Positions 1 through 9,366 are shown, counted from the first letter of the stretch. The stretch is DNA of 64,000 nt from JADHLJ01 sp038118725 (GCA_038118725.1 JAYOIK010000012.1:12034-76033); one strand, 5' to 3'. The notes: generated by a model from the sequence alone, not told the origin. Made by a program: numbers and translations.

Positions 1-1222
1 CATGCCTGACGCCGGCCCTGAGACAGAAGGCCGGGCGCAACAGGCACTCGGCGGTCACCACGGCCCCACTGTTGTCGGAAAGCTGGAAGCGTCCAGTTTC
101 CATGCTCAGCACGCTGATATCCGCGATCATCCCGATCCCCAGGGTGCCGATCTGGTCTTCCATGCGCAGCATCTTGGCGGGGTTCGAGGTCACCATGGCG
201 ACGACCCGGTCGAGCGGCACACCGAGATGGATGAGTTCGGACATGGCGATGGTGAGATTGAACGGCGCGACCCCGAAGAACGGGTTTTCGCCTCGGATCT
301 TGTCGTCTCCGGCATCCGGCACCGAGACATTGTAGCCATGCATGTCCGCGCCGAGCGTATCCGGGATGATCCCGGCATCGATGATCCGCTTGGCCGCGTC
401 GAAGCTGAAATGAGAGCCGTGCCCCACATCGACCAGCAAGCCGCGTTCGTCGATCGCTTGCTGGAGGATCGGGTGTATCTCGCCGTTCTCGGAGACAAAG
501 CCGCCGGGGTGCCGGGTGAACGGATGGGCCAGAATATCGCCTGGCTTCATGACCGGGATCAGTTCGCGGATCAGCTCGTCCGCGTCGGGAATGCGTCCTG
601 AGTCATCCGTCGGCCAAAGCTGACCCAGATGGATATAGAGGGGCAGGTCGGTGGCGGTGGCGATCGCCTGGCCGAGCTTGATGACTTCCAGGCCCCAACG
701 CGACTGGCCGCCGATCTCGGCATGGGCCTTGATGCCCTTCACCAAATCAAGGTTCTCCTTCGCGACCCGCACGGTGTGCTCGACATTGACGCCGGTCGGC
801 CCATAGAGATCCGGGTAGAGATGCCCTTCCATGCCGCCGACCAGATAGGCGGAAATGAAGGCAAGGCAACGGCTGGCGGACGGCTCGGCGATGAAGTTTC
901 TAAAGCCGCCGAAGGTCATGCAGCTCGGCCCGCCTTGGTCGATCAAGGTGGTGACGCCAGAGCGAACACCCACCAGGTCCGGCTCAAGTCCGAACTTGCC
1001 GGTGACGTGATGATAGACATGGGCATGAGTGTCGATCATGCCGGGGATGACCAGCTTACCCGACGCATCGATGCGTTGAAGCGCCTTTACCTCCTTGAGG
1101 CTCGGTTCGACGGCGGCGATCCTGCCGTCCCGCACGCCCACGTCGTAGCGTCCGTCGAGCCCCGCCTTGGGATCGATCAGCCGACCGTTTTCGATTATGG
1201 TTTCCATCGCCGCGCCGCTCAT
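1..1222 (-). CDS. Amidohydrolase family metallohydrolase (3' end outside window)
   Basis: The gene reads leftwards from an ATG at 1222 and is still open at base 1, so about 407 codons are visible and the C-terminus is missing. A GGGGAG ribosome site lies just upstream of the ATG. Reading the reverse strand I see the amidohydrolase metal ligands in order: IDTHAHVYHH at residues 63-72 (the HxH pair), a KGIKAH segment that fits the bridging lysine, IHLGQL, LAHPFTRHPGG, and TLGADMHG with the catalytic aspartate position. The arrangement resembles the deacetylase/dihydroorotase-like family (EF_0837/AHA_3915 type), whose substrates are poorly known. It is divergent from the molybdenum hydroxylase operon at 1359, so the 137-bp gap probably holds both promoters. 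Substrate cannot be told from sequence. Confidence 0.85.
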   Translation of the reverse strand, partial: MSGAAMETIIENGRLIDPKAGLDGRYDVGVRDGRIAAVEPSLKEVKALQRIDASGKLVIPGMIDTHAHVYHHVTGKFGLEPDLVGVRSGVTTLIDQGGPSCMTFGGFRNFIAEPSASRCLAFISAYLVGGMEGHLYPDLYGPTGVNVEHTVRVAKENLDLVKGIKAHAEIGGQSRWGLEVIKLGQAIATATDLPLYIHLGQLWPTDDSGRIPDADELIRELIPVMKPGDILAHPFTRHPGGFVSENGEIHPILQQAIDERGLLVDVGHGSHFSFDAAKRIIDAGIIPDTLGADMHGYNVSVPDAGDDKIRGENPFFGVAPFNLTIAMSELIHLGVPLDRVVAMVTSNPAKMLRMEDQIGTLGIGMIADISVLSMETGRFQLSDNSGAVVTAECLLRPAFCLRAGVRH

Positions 1223-1358
1223 CGATGCTCTCCCCCTGAGATGTCCAGACTCTTGATTAGTATGATCGCGCCGGCTCCGGAAAACAAAAGTTGTCTTGTG
1301 GGGTGATATGATCAGACTCATGGCCGGGATGGGTTAACGGGCCGGGGAGGGGCGACGA

Positions 1359-3731
1359 ATGGATGGCGACGTGAAGGCGCTCGGCGAAGGCGGCGGTTTT
1401 GGGATCGGGGCCCGGGCGACGCGGCGCGAGGATCATCGCTTGCTGCATGGCAAGGGCCGCTTCGTCGGCGATATCAGGCTGCATGGCATGCTGGAGATGG
1501 CATTCCTTCGCAGTCCGATCGCGCATGGCCATATCTCCGGCATCTCCAAACCCGACGATGCCGGGACCCGTGTCTTCACCGCCCAGGACCTGGTGGGCGT
1601 GAACGGTATTCGCGCCGATTCCGGACTGCCGGGCTTCAAAAGCTCGACCCAGCCCATCCTCGCCGACACCAAGGTCCGCCATGTCGGCGAGCCGATCGCC
1701 GCGTGCCTTGCCGAGTCCCGCGCCAAGGCCGAGGATCTGGCGGAACTGGTGCGGGTCGACTTTGACGAAATCGCGGCGGTCCACGATTTGAGAAAGGCCC
1801 GTGACGCCTCGGCGCCGCTGTTGCACGACGACTGGGGCGAAAACGTTTTTCTAGAGAGCGCGGTTGATATCGAGTTCGAGGCGGCGATCAAGGACGCGGC
1901 CTCCGTTGTCACAAGACAGTACCAGACAGCGCGGCAATGCATGGCGCCGATCGAGGGCAGGGGGTTGGTCGCGGTCTGGGATCGCACGCTTGAGGTGCTG
2001 ACCCTGCATTCCGCGACCCAGATGCCCCATATCGTGCGAACCGGCCTCGCCGGGTGCCTGGGCCTTGACCATGGACAGATCCGAGTGATCGCGCCGGATG
2101 TCGGCGGTGGCTTTGGCTATAAGGGGATCCTGCTGGCCGAAGAGGTTTGCGCCGGATTCCTGGCGATGAAGCTGGACCGCCCGATCCGCTGGATCGAGGA
2201 CCGTCGCGAGCACCTCACCGGTGGCGCCAATTGCCGCGAGCATTACTACGAGGTGACCGGATACGCGGCGGCGGATGGGGAACTGCTCGCCGTGGATTGC
2301 TCGGCGATCGTTGATGCCGGCGCCTATTCCGCCTACCCGTTTTCCGCCTGCCTGGAATCGGCCCAGGTCGCGAGCATTCTGCCGGGGCCGTACAAGATGC
2401 GCGGCTATCGCTGCAAGACTTGGTCGGTAGCGACCAACAAGCCGCCGATCCTGCCGTTTCGCGGGGTCGCGCGCACGGGTGTCTGCTTCGCCATGGAATC
2501 GATGATGGACGCGCTGGCCCGCGATCTCGGATTGACGCCCGAGGCGATCCGGCACCGCAATCTCGTCGAGGCGGGCGAGATGCCGTTCACCAATATCACC
2601 AACAAGTATTTCGACAGCGGCGATTATCAGGAGGCCCTGAGCCGGGCCGTCGCGGCGATCAACGTCGAAGGCATTCGCGCGGAGCAAAAGAGCCAGACCG
2701 AACGATCGCGGATCGGCGTCGGGCTCTCGGTCTTTTGCGAACAGGGGGCGCATGGCACCTCGGTCTATCACGGCTGGGGCATCCCCATGGTCCCGGGTTT
2801 CGAGCAGGCGACGGCACGCCTAACGCCGGATGGTGGGCTGGAGTTGAGGGTCGGCGTGCACAGTCATGGCCAAGGGCTTGAGACCAGCCTCGCGCAGATC
2901 GCCCATGACCGGCTCGGCATCGCGCCGGACAAGATCAAGCTGGTGCACGGCGATACCGCCTATACGCCGTATTCCACCGGAACCTGGGGCTCGCGCTGCA
3001 TCGTCATGGCCGGCGGCGCGGTGGCCGCCGCTTGCGACGCGCTGGCGGAACGGATCAAGGGGATCGCCGGGCATCTGCTGCAGGGAGAGGCCGATGCCGT
3101 GACCCTGTCGGGTGGTCAGGCGATGATCGGCTCGGCCGCCGTCAGCGTCGAGGAGGTGGGACGGACCTGGTATCTGAAGCCACAGCTCTTGCCGGACAGT
3201 GTGGATCCGAGGGGCCTCGAAGTCACCGAGGGTTACAAGACGACCCAGGACACCGGAACCTTTTCCTATGCCTGTCACGCGGTGAAGGTGCGTGTCGATC
3301 TGGATCTCGGGCATGTGGAGTTGATGGACTACGTGATCGTCGAGGACGCCGGGACCATGATCAATCCGGCGATTGTCGACGGACAGGTTCTCGGCGGCGC
3401 GGTGCAGGGCATCGGTACCGCCTTGCATGAGGAAATGCCCTTCGATGCCTCGGGACAGCCGCTGGCCTCGACCCTGGCGGACTATCACCTGCCGGTGGCC
3501 AGCGACATGCCGCCGATCCGCCTGATCCACATGGAGACCCCATCACCGCTTAGCCGTTTCGGCCAGAAGGGGATCGGCGAGAGCGGGGCCATCGGACCAC
3601 CAGCCGCGATCGCCAACGCGGTCAACGACGCGCTCGCCGAGTTCGGCGCCGAGGTCACCCATGTGCCGATGACGCCGGAACGGGTGTTGGCCGCGCTGGC
3701 CGCCGCGCCTGGCGGGGGAGGCGTATCGTGA
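1359..3731 (+). CDS. Xanthine dehydrogenase family protein, molybdopterin-binding large subunit
   Basis: A 790-aa molybdenum hydroxylase large subunit. The N-terminal a/b hammerhead domain (about residues 25-135) is followed by the molybdopterin-binding region, with DVGGGFGYKG near residue 248 and a KGIGESG motif near 740 that carries the catalytic glutamate. The loop that is AYxCSFR in true CO dehydrogenase CoxL reads PFRGVARTG here (near residue 367), so CO oxidation is unlikely. Expected role is hydroxylation of an N-heterocycle, aldehyde or acyl-CoA substrate. The ATG at 1359 has a GGAGGGG site upstream. Its stop overlaps the next start (GTGA), giving the order large - FAD - FeS subunit as one operon. 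Substrate unknown; the neighbouring amidohydrolase and acyl-CoA ligase hint at ring degradation (inference). Confidence 0.9.
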   Translation: MDGDVKALGEGGGFGIGARATRREDHRLLHGKGRFVGDIRLHGMLEMAFLRSPIAHGHISGISKPDDAGTRVFTAQDLVGVNGIRADSGLPGFKSSTQPILADTKVRHVGEPIAACLAESRAKAEDLAELVRVDFDEIAAVHDLRKARDASAPLLHDDWGENVFLESAVDIEFEAAIKDAASVVTRQYQTARQCMAPIEGRGLVAVWDRTLEVLTLHSATQMPHIVRTGLAGCLGLDHGQIRVIAPDVGGGFGYKGILLAEEVCAGFLAMKLDRPIRWIEDRREHLTGGANCREHYYEVTGYAAADGELLAVDCSAIVDAGAYSAYPFSACLESAQVASILPGPYKMRGYRCKTWSVATNKPPILPFRGVARTGVCFAMESMMDALARDLGLTPEAIRHRNLVEAGEMPFTNITNKYFDSGDYQEALSRAVAAINVEGIRAEQKSQTERSRIGVGLSVFCEQGAHGTSVYHGWGIPMVPGFEQATARLTPDGGLELRVGVHSHGQGLETSLAQIAHDRLGIAPDKIKLVHGDTAYTPYSTGTWGSRCIVMAGGAVAAACDALAERIKGIAGHLLQGEADAVTLSGGQAMIGSAAVSVEEVGRTWYLKPQLLPDSVDPRGLEVTEGYKTTQDTGTFSYACHAVKVRVDLDLGHVELMDYVIVEDAGTMINPAIVDGQVLGGAVQGIGTALHEEMPFDASGQPLASTLADYHLPVASDMPPIRLIHMETPSPLSRFGQKGIGESGAIGPPAAIANAVNDALAEFGAEVTHVPMTPERVLAALAAAPGGGGVS

Positions 3732-4543
3732 AGCCCGTCGCCTTCGATCACCGTTTCCCGACCAGCCTGTCCGACGCGATCAAGGGGCTCGGAGTGGCGG
3801 GCACGTCCTTGGTCTCGGGAAATCAATCCCTCGGCCCGATGCTCAACCTGCGCCTCGCGCGTCCGGAAGCGCTGATCGATCTCGCCTCGCTCGACGATCT
3901 GCGCGCGGTCGAGGAAACCGACACCCATGTCAGGCTCGGCGCGCGGATCACCCATGCCGAGATCGAGGACGGCGAGGTCACGGACCCGACGGGTGGCTGG
4001 ATGCGCGAGGCGGCGGGGCATATCGCTTATCGCGCGGTCAGAAACCGCGGCACGCTGGGCGGTAGTCTTTGTCACGCCGATCCCGCTGCTGATTGGGTGA
4101 TCGTCATGACGACACTTGGCGCGACCGCGATCATCCAAGGACCGGCGGGAGAGCGCCGGGTACCGGTCGAGGAATTCGTCATCGGGCCCTACCTGACCGC
4201 TTTGGAGAGAGGCGAGATCCTAACCATGGTGGAGATCGCCAAGCCCGGTCCGGGCGCGCGGTGGGGCTATTGGAAATATGTTCGCCAAGTCGGCGATTTC
4301 GCGAAGGCAAGCGCGGCGGTCCATATCGACCCAAGCAAGGGTATCCGGCGCTGTGTCGTCGGCGCGCTGGGCCGCCAGCCCCTGGTGCTGTCCGATAGCG
4401 AGGCGATCCTTGATGGATGCATTTCCGCCGGCGCGGCGGTGCAAGCGGCGCTGCCGGAGCGGACGGTCTCTAGCTTGGCAATGCACGCGGTGGCGTTGGA
4501 GCGCGCGATCGCGCAAGCCAAAAGCGATGGCGAGGCATCATGA
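3728..4543 (+). CDS. FAD-binding subunit of xanthine dehydrogenase/CO dehydrogenase family (CoxM-like)
   Basis: 271 aa, the usual length for the medium subunit. It shows the two FAD-binding stretches of the family: SGNQSLGPMLNLRLA near residues 32-46, and NRGTLGGSLCHADPAAD near 103-119. A CoxM C-terminal domain follows. The start is a GTG at 3728 that overlaps the stop of the large subunit by four bases, and its own stop overlaps the next gene by four bases (ATGA at 4540). This tight coupling supports equal production of the three subunits. The protein should pass electrons from the 2Fe-2S clusters to an acceptor in the cytoplasm. Confidence 0.9.
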   Translation: MKPVAFDHRFPTSLSDAIKGLGVAGTSLVSGNQSLGPMLNLRLARPEALIDLASLDDLRAVEETDTHVRLGARITHAEIEDGEVTDPTGGWMREAAGHIAYRAVRNRGTLGGSLCHADPAADWVIVMTTLGATAIIQGPAGERRVPVEEFVIGPYLTALERGEILTMVEIAKPGPGARWGYWKYVRQVGDFAKASAAVHIDPSKGIRRCVVGALGRQPLVLSDSEAILDGCISAGAAVQAALPERTVSSLAMHAVALERAIAQAKSDGEAS

Positions 4544-5712
4544 GTGAGCGGAATATCAGCTTTACCCTGAACGGCGAGGCGGTCTCCGGGAGCGCGGAAC
4601 CGAGGGCGCATCTCGCCGATTTCATCCGCGAGGAATTGCTGCTGACCGGCACCCATCTCGGCTGTGAGCAGGGCGTATGCGGTGCCTGTACCGTATTTGT
4701 CGACGGGCGGCCCACCCGGTCCTGCATCACCCTTGCCGCCTCTTGCGAGGGCGCGGATGTGCGGACCGTCGAGGGATTTGACGATGATCCGCTCATGGTC
4801 CGGATACGCGAGGCTTTCTCCGCTCATCACGCGCTGCAATGCGGCTATTGCACGCCGGGGATGCTTGCCACCGCCTATGATATCGCGCAACGCTTGCCGG
4901 AGGCGGATGCCGCGCGGATCCGGCGGGAGTTGTCCGGCAATCTCTGTCGCTGCACCGGTTACGCGGGTATCGTCGCCGCGATCGAGGATGTTCTCGCGGG
5001 CGAGCCACCCGCCGCCGCGCTCGCGCCGATGCCGAGAACCATCCCGGCGGGATCGAGCACTGAAGACCGGCGGGGTGAAGGCGCGTCGGCGCCGGTTCAA
5101 GCGGACGGCGCCACCGACGACGCGAAAGGGGGATTGGAGACGATTTCCCTTGAGGGTGCTCCCGGTTTGAACCGTTCAATTTTCCTCGGCGTCGGCGCCG
5201 ACGATGCTTGGAGTGTTCTGTCCAAACCGGAGCGCGTCGTCACCTGTATTCCAGGCGCGACGCTTACGAGCCCCGTTGAAGACGGTGGTTTGACCGGCGC
5301 AATCCTTGTTGCCGTCGGCCCGATCAAGGCGACCTTCCAGGGACGTGGGTTGGTGTCGTTCGATGCGGAGAACAAGGCCGGACGCCTGGTCGGCAGGGGG
5401 AGGGATACGGTCTCTCGCACCGGATTGGAGGGTAGCCTCGGCTTCACGATCCGCGACGAGGGAGCGAATGGGAGCAGGCTGGACCTGGAGATGCGCTACC
5501 GCTTGGCTGGGCCGCTCTCGCAATTCGGCCGCCCGGAACTGGTGGCGGAAATCGCCGACCGCCTGCTGAAACAGGTTTCGGGGGCGATCGAACGCGAGGC
5601 GCGGGGAGAGCGCGCTGATTCCGCGGCCGAGGCTCCGTCCTCGCTGAACGGCTTGGCCTTGCTCGGCCTCGCGATAAAGTCGATGTTCCGGCGACTGTTT
5701 GGCGGTTCCTAG
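4540..5712 (+). CDS. Fused 2Fe-2S subunit (CoxS-like) and CoxG-like SRPBCC domain
   Basis: 390 aa, more than twice the usual small subunit (about 160 aa). Residues 1-80 form a plant-type ferredoxin domain with C42, C47, C50 and C62 (CEQGVCGAC). Residues 85-155 hold the second 2Fe-2S domain with C101, C104, C136 and C138 (CGYCTPGM and CRCTG). A charged, proline-rich linker (about 155-210) leads to a domain like carbon monoxide dehydrogenase subunit G (SRPBCC fold, about 211-355). The C-terminus has a short hydrophobic/basic tail (residues about 370-390). CoxG-like proteins are thought to help recruit or assemble the enzyme at the membrane. Fusion to the FeS subunit would tether the complex (inference). 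The ATGA overlap with the FAD subunit marks one operon. Confidence 0.88.
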   Translation: MSERNISFTLNGEAVSGSAEPRAHLADFIREELLLTGTHLGCEQGVCGACTVFVDGRPTRSCITLAASCEGADVRTVEGFDDDPLMVRIREAFSAHHALQCGYCTPGMLATAYDIAQRLPEADAARIRRELSGNLCRCTGYAGIVAAIEDVLAGEPPAAALAPMPRTIPAGSSTEDRRGEGASAPVQADGATDDAKGGLETISLEGAPGLNRSIFLGVGADDAWSVLSKPERVVTCIPGATLTSPVEDGGLTGAILVAVGPIKATFQGRGLVSFDAENKAGRLVGRGRDTVSRTGLEGSLGFTIRDEGANGSRLDLEMRYRLAGPLSQFGRPELVAEIADRLLKQVSGAIEREARGERADSAAEAPSSLNGLALLGLAIKSMFRRLFGGS

Positions 5713-5813
5713 GAGGCCGGGATTCCATCACGCTGCCGCTGGCTTTCCGGGCCGGGTTTTCGGCGCCGCGGCGAGCATGCTAGCGTTTTGCGTCCGGATG
5801 GTGGAACGCGCGC

Positions 5814-7460
5814 ATGGAGTGGTATCCGAAACGTCGATTTGGTGATCTCGCCGACGAGACGGCGGCGCGGTTTCCCGATGCCGAGGCCTTGGTCGACGGC
5901 GATCTGCGCCTGACTTTCAGCGAATTGGCGGCGCGGATTGACGACGCGGCCAAGCGCCTGATCGCCGCCGGCGTCGCGCCCGGAGAGAACGTGGCGCTCT
6001 GGCTGAACAACCAGGCCGAGTGGATATTCATCGCCTTCGCAGTACAGAAGATCGGCGCGGTCCTGGTCCCGCTCAACACCCGGTTCCGCACCCGGGATCT
6101 CGCCTATGTGCTGGGCCAGTCGGACAGCGTGATGCTGATCACGCACGATGTCTCGGGGCCGGTCGGGTATCTCGACATGGTACGCGAGGCGGTGGCTCTC
6201 CCGATGAACGGAACTGTTGTTTCCGACGCAAACTTCCCGCGTCTGCGTGGTGTGATCATCGTGGAGGATGACGAAAACGCGGAACCGCCCCCCGGCACCC
6301 AGGCGTGGCGCGATCTGGAGGTGGCGGGGAAAGGTGTCGCGGGAGAAGTTCTGGTCGAGCGCGCGGCGACCGTCGATCCCGATGCCGTCACCTTCATCAT
6401 GTATACCTCCGGGACCACCGGCTTTCCCAAGGGGGTCATGCATGGCCACAAGCTGATCCGCAATGTCGAGGAACGCGGCTATCGCATGGGGATGAGCCAC
6501 AATGACGTGATCCTCAACTATTTGCCGCTGTTTCATGCCTTCGGTTACTCCGAGGGGGCGTTGTTGTCGCTGATCACCGGCGCCAAGCAGGTTCTGACCC
6601 GAGGGTTTGATCCCGATGAATGTCTTGATCTGATTGTCGCCGAAAGGGCGACGGTGATTCACGGCTTCGAGGCGCATATGAAGGGCCTGACCGAGGCGCA
6701 GGAGGCCGGCCCCCGGGACTTGTCCAGCCTTCGATGCGGTATCTTCGCCGCCGGGATGCTGAGCGCGACACCGATCACCACGCGCGGTGCGCGGGTATTG
6801 GCCCCGATCAAGAATATCTCGGGTTTCGGGATGACCGAGACCTGGATCGGCGTCGCGCTCTGTTCGATCGACGACGACGCCTATCATCGTTGCGAAACTT
6901 CCGGCTATCCCGGGATCGGCTATGAGATTCGGGTCGCCGACCCCGACACGAACGCCGAATGCGGGATTGGCGAGCCGGGAGAGCTTCAGGTGCGTGGTTA
7001 CAGCCTGATGCTCGGCTATTACAACAAGCCCGAGGAAACCGCCGCCAGCTATACCGACGACGGTTGGTTCAAGACCGGTGACACGGTGATGTGGCTGGAG
7101 CGGGGCTATATCCGTCTGGTCGGCCGCCACAAGGATATGCTCAAGGTCGGCGGCGAGAACGTCGATCCGATGGAGACCGAGGCACTGCTATTGGAACATC
7201 CTGGCGTTCATCAGGTCGCGGTTGTCGGCTTGCCCGACGCCGCGATGAGCGAGGTCGCCGTTGCCTATATCGAACGCGCGCCGGGAACCGACCTTTCCGA
7301 GGAGGCGGTGATCGCGTTCTGCCGCGGCCAGGTCGCGAGTTTCAAGATTCCGCGCCACGTGGTTTTCGTGGACGCCTTTCCCATGACCGCGTCCGGCAAG
7401 ATCCGCAAGGCGGATCTGAGAGACGACGCGGTCGACCGTTTCAAGACTTCCAAGGAGTAG
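5814..7460 (+). CDS. AMP-dependent acyl-CoA synthetase/ligase
   Basis: 548 aa, a full-length member of the adenylate-forming family that activates a carboxylic acid to its CoA thioester with ATP. Seen in order: the P-loop-like YTSGTTGFPKG near residue 197, GFGMTET near 337, KTGDT near 421, and the C-terminal SGKIRK near 528 with the catalytic lysine. The gene starts about 100 bp after the molybdenum hydroxylase operon and is followed within 5 bp by an LLM oxidoreductase, so it may be read with both. The specific acid cannot be assigned; medium-chain or aromatic acids are the common substrates. The Shine-Dalgarno site is weak (GGAA 8 bases upstream). Confidence 0.88.
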   Translation: MEWYPKRRFGDLADETAARFPDAEALVDGDLRLTFSELAARIDDAAKRLIAAGVAPGENVALWLNNQAEWIFIAFAVQKIGAVLVPLNTRFRTRDLAYVLGQSDSVMLITHDVSGPVGYLDMVREAVALPMNGTVVSDANFPRLRGVIIVEDDENAEPPPGTQAWRDLEVAGKGVAGEVLVERAATVDPDAVTFIMYTSGTTGFPKGVMHGHKLIRNVEERGYRMGMSHNDVILNYLPLFHAFGYSEGALLSLITGAKQVLTRGFDPDECLDLIVAERATVIHGFEAHMKGLTEAQEAGPRDLSSLRCGIFAAGMLSATPITTRGARVLAPIKNISGFGMTETWIGVALCSIDDDAYHRCETSGYPGIGYEIRVADPDTNAECGIGEPGELQVRGYSLMLGYYNKPEETAASYTDDGWFKTGDTVMWLERGYIRLVGRHKDMLKVGGENVDPMETEALLLEHPGVHQVAVVGLPDAAMSEVAVAYIERAPGTDLSEEAVIAFCRGQVASFKIPRHVVFVDAFPMTASGKIRKADLRDDAVDRFKTSKE

Positions 7461-7465
7461 ACCCC

Positions 7466-8548
7466 ATGAGATTCGGAGCCATGATCGCGCCGAACATTTC
7501 CGACTGGCGGATGTTCAAGGACCTGGAGGAGATGGGGTATGACGCCGCCTGGGCGCCGGATTCGCAGATGATCTATTCCGACTGTTACGCGGTGCTGGCC
7601 CTGGCGGCGGCGAATACCTCGCGCATACGGCTCGGCACCGGCGTGGCGATCGCGCCCACGCGCCTGGCGCCGGTTACCGCGCATTCGATCGCCAGCATCA
7701 ACCAACTCGCGCCGGGGCGGACGTTTCTAGCGCTCGGCACCGGGCACACCGCGATGCGGGTCATGGGCATGAACCCGATGAAGGCCGGCAAGTTTCGCGA
7801 ATATTTGAGGGTCGTCCGCGCGCTTCTGCATGGCGAGGAGGTGGACTTTACCCTCGACGGAGAGACCCGCGATATTCGCTTTCTGCACCAGACACAAGGT
7901 TTCGTGAATGTCGAGCAACCGGTGGAGATCCATGTCGCCGCCGATGGGCCGCTGGCGCTAAAGGCCGTCGGGGCCTATGGCGACGGTCGGGTCTGCTCGC
8001 ACAACCAGTCCAAGGCGCATCTTCAGCAAAGTCTCGAGAAGATGCGGGAAGGGGCGGCCGAGGTTGGCCGCACCCCGCCGGAGCCGTTCCATACAACTGC
8101 GCTAACCTATGCCTGCGTGTTGAAGCCCGGCGAAAGCATCACCTCGGACCGGGTGATCGACGAAATCGGGTCAATGGCCATCGCCACCCTGCATTACTGG
8201 TGGGAGCTCTACCAGATGAACGGCGATACGAGCACCATCGCCCGCAGCTGTCAGGATCTCTGGGAGGAGTATCTGGCTTTCACCGAGGCGATGGAGATCC
8301 CGCTCGAGAAGCGCTATCAGCAGATCCATCTCGGCCACTGCGCCTGGACCTTGCCCGAGGAGCGCCGCTTCGTTACCGAGAACCTGATCCGGGCCACGGG
8401 CGGTCTGGTCGGCGAGCCGGAGGAGATTACCCATATGATTCGCGAACGCGAGGCGATGGGGCTGCGGGAGATCGCGCTTCTGCCCGCCGCCGCGACGGCG
8501 CGGCGCAATCTCGATGATTTCGCGAAGCATGTGATGGCGCGTTACTGA
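7466..8548 (+). CDS. LLM class oxidoreductase, F420-dependent type
   Basis: 360 aa when started at the ATG at 7466. That start has an ideal AAGGAG site at 7452-7457, which lies inside the end of the ligase gene. The open frame extends further upstream, but that part is only a shadow of the ligase. The protein has the luciferase-like TIM-barrel pattern: AMIAPNISDW at the N-terminus, then DAAWAPDSQMI, RIRLGTGVAIAPTRLAP and an APGRTFLALGTG segment. It is most like the subfamily annotated as F420-dependent hydrolases/reductases. The cofactor could be F420 or FMN; the sequence alone does not decide. The close spacing to the acyl-CoA ligase suggests a joint catabolic role. Confidence 0.82.
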   Translation: MRFGAMIAPNISDWRMFKDLEEMGYDAAWAPDSQMIYSDCYAVLALAAANTSRIRLGTGVAIAPTRLAPVTAHSIASINQLAPGRTFLALGTGHTAMRVMGMNPMKAGKFREYLRVVRALLHGEEVDFTLDGETRDIRFLHQTQGFVNVEQPVEIHVAADGPLALKAVGAYGDGRVCSHNQSKAHLQQSLEKMREGAAEVGRTPPEPFHTTALTYACVLKPGESITSDRVIDEIGSMAIATLHYWWELYQMNGDTSTIARSCQDLWEEYLAFTEAMEIPLEKRYQQIHLGHCAWTLPEERRFVTENLIRATGGLVGEPEEITHMIREREAMGLREIALLPAAATARRNLDDFAKHVMARY

Positions 8549-8600
8549 TACCAAACTGGTTTGACCAGAACCCGCGTCCCGTTTGGCGATCCTCTCTCCA

Positions 8601-8727
8601 CCGTCGCCCTGACGCAAGTCAGGGCTCCTGCCGCCGGCGTCGATGGTCGACGGCGGATTTGTCCTCCTGGGAGTCTCCCGCGAGGTCACGTTCGCGGCAC
8701 AAGCCCTTGCCTTCGCAAGGGCGACGG
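8601..8727. repeat. Palindromic intergenic repeat, family A (copy 1)
   Basis: The segment begins CCGTCGCCCTGACGCAAG and ends CAAGGGCGACGG, so the ends are inverted copies of each other, with a diverged centre. It fills the gap between two convergent genes (ends at 8548 and 8821). The same end motifs occur near 15919, 29252, 29382, 51164 and 63881. No open frame is seen in it. A transcript of either strand could fold into a long hairpin. Confidence 0.75.
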
Positions 8728-8820
8728 TAAATAGATGTCTCAACGGGAGTCACCAATACCGCAATTCGGTATAAGCGCACGACGGGCGCGCCGACCAATG
8801 CGAGCCGATCAGGAGCCGGG

Positions 8821-9366
8821 CTATCTGAACAACCGGATGAAGGCGCGGACAGCCTCTTCAAGCGGTCGGTCGTTGCTAAAATGGATCACGTCCTCTCCAT
8901 CGACCGAAAGCGCCGCCGCGCGGGTAAGACGGGCCTCGATCTCCTCTCGCGATTCGCGTCCGCGCGCCTGGAGCCGGGCGCGTAGGAGGATCGGCGGAGC
9001 CGTCACCGCGATAATCTTGAGATCCGCGTAGCGCGACCGCGCTTCGTCCAAGGCGCCGCGAGAGCCGTTGACGATCACGCTTCGGCCCGCGTCGAGATCC
9101 GCGTCGATAGACCGGGGCACGCCGTAACCATGGCCATTGGCCGTCCAGCATAGTGCGTAGTCACCCGCCGCGCGGCGGGCCTCGAAATCGGCCATCGAGA
9201 CGGGGATATGATCCTCGCCGCCGGCGGCGGCGGGACGGGTGATCTCGCGTCTTGGAAAGACAAACCCCGGATCATCGGCCAGCGCCGCCCGCGCGCCGTC
9301 TAGCAGGCTGTCCTTACCGACGCCGCTGGGCCCGACAATCAGCCAGAGGGTGCATTTCCCGGTCAT
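8821..9366 (-). CDS. phnN: Ribose 1,5-bisphosphate phosphokinase PhnN-like
   Basis: 181 aa from the ATG at 9366. The P-loop GPSGVGKDS sits at residues 12-20, and the FPRREITRP and GEDH segments are those of PhnN, a guanylate-kinase-like protein. PhnN makes 5-phosphoribosyl diphosphate from ribose 1,5-bisphosphate in phosphonate (C-P lyase) use. ANGHGYGVP fits the substrate loop. A longer start at 9444 is possible but lacks support; GAGA upstream of 9366 is a weak ribosome site. No other phn gene is in the window, so it may serve PRPP supply or work with a C-P lyase cluster elsewhere. It is divergent from the MBL-fold gene at 9473. Confidence 0.85.
   Translation of the reverse strand: MTGKCTLWLIVGPSGVGKDSLLDGARAALADDPGFVFPRREITRPAAAGGEDHIPVSMADFEARRAAGDYALCWTANGHGYGVPRSIDADLDAGRSVIVNGSRGALDEARSRYADLKIIAVTAPPILLRARLQARGRESREEIEARLTRAAALSVDGEDVIHFSNDRPLEEAVRAFIRLFR

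Noticed and set aside
2..1306. Plus-strand open frames at the left edge
   Set aside because: They are mirror readings of the amidohydrolase on the minus strand, which has all metal motifs and a ribosome site.
1359..5712. Aerobic carbon monoxide dehydrogenase operon
   Set aside because: The large subunit lacks the AYxCSFR loop with the copper-binding cysteine; gene order also differs from coxMSL.
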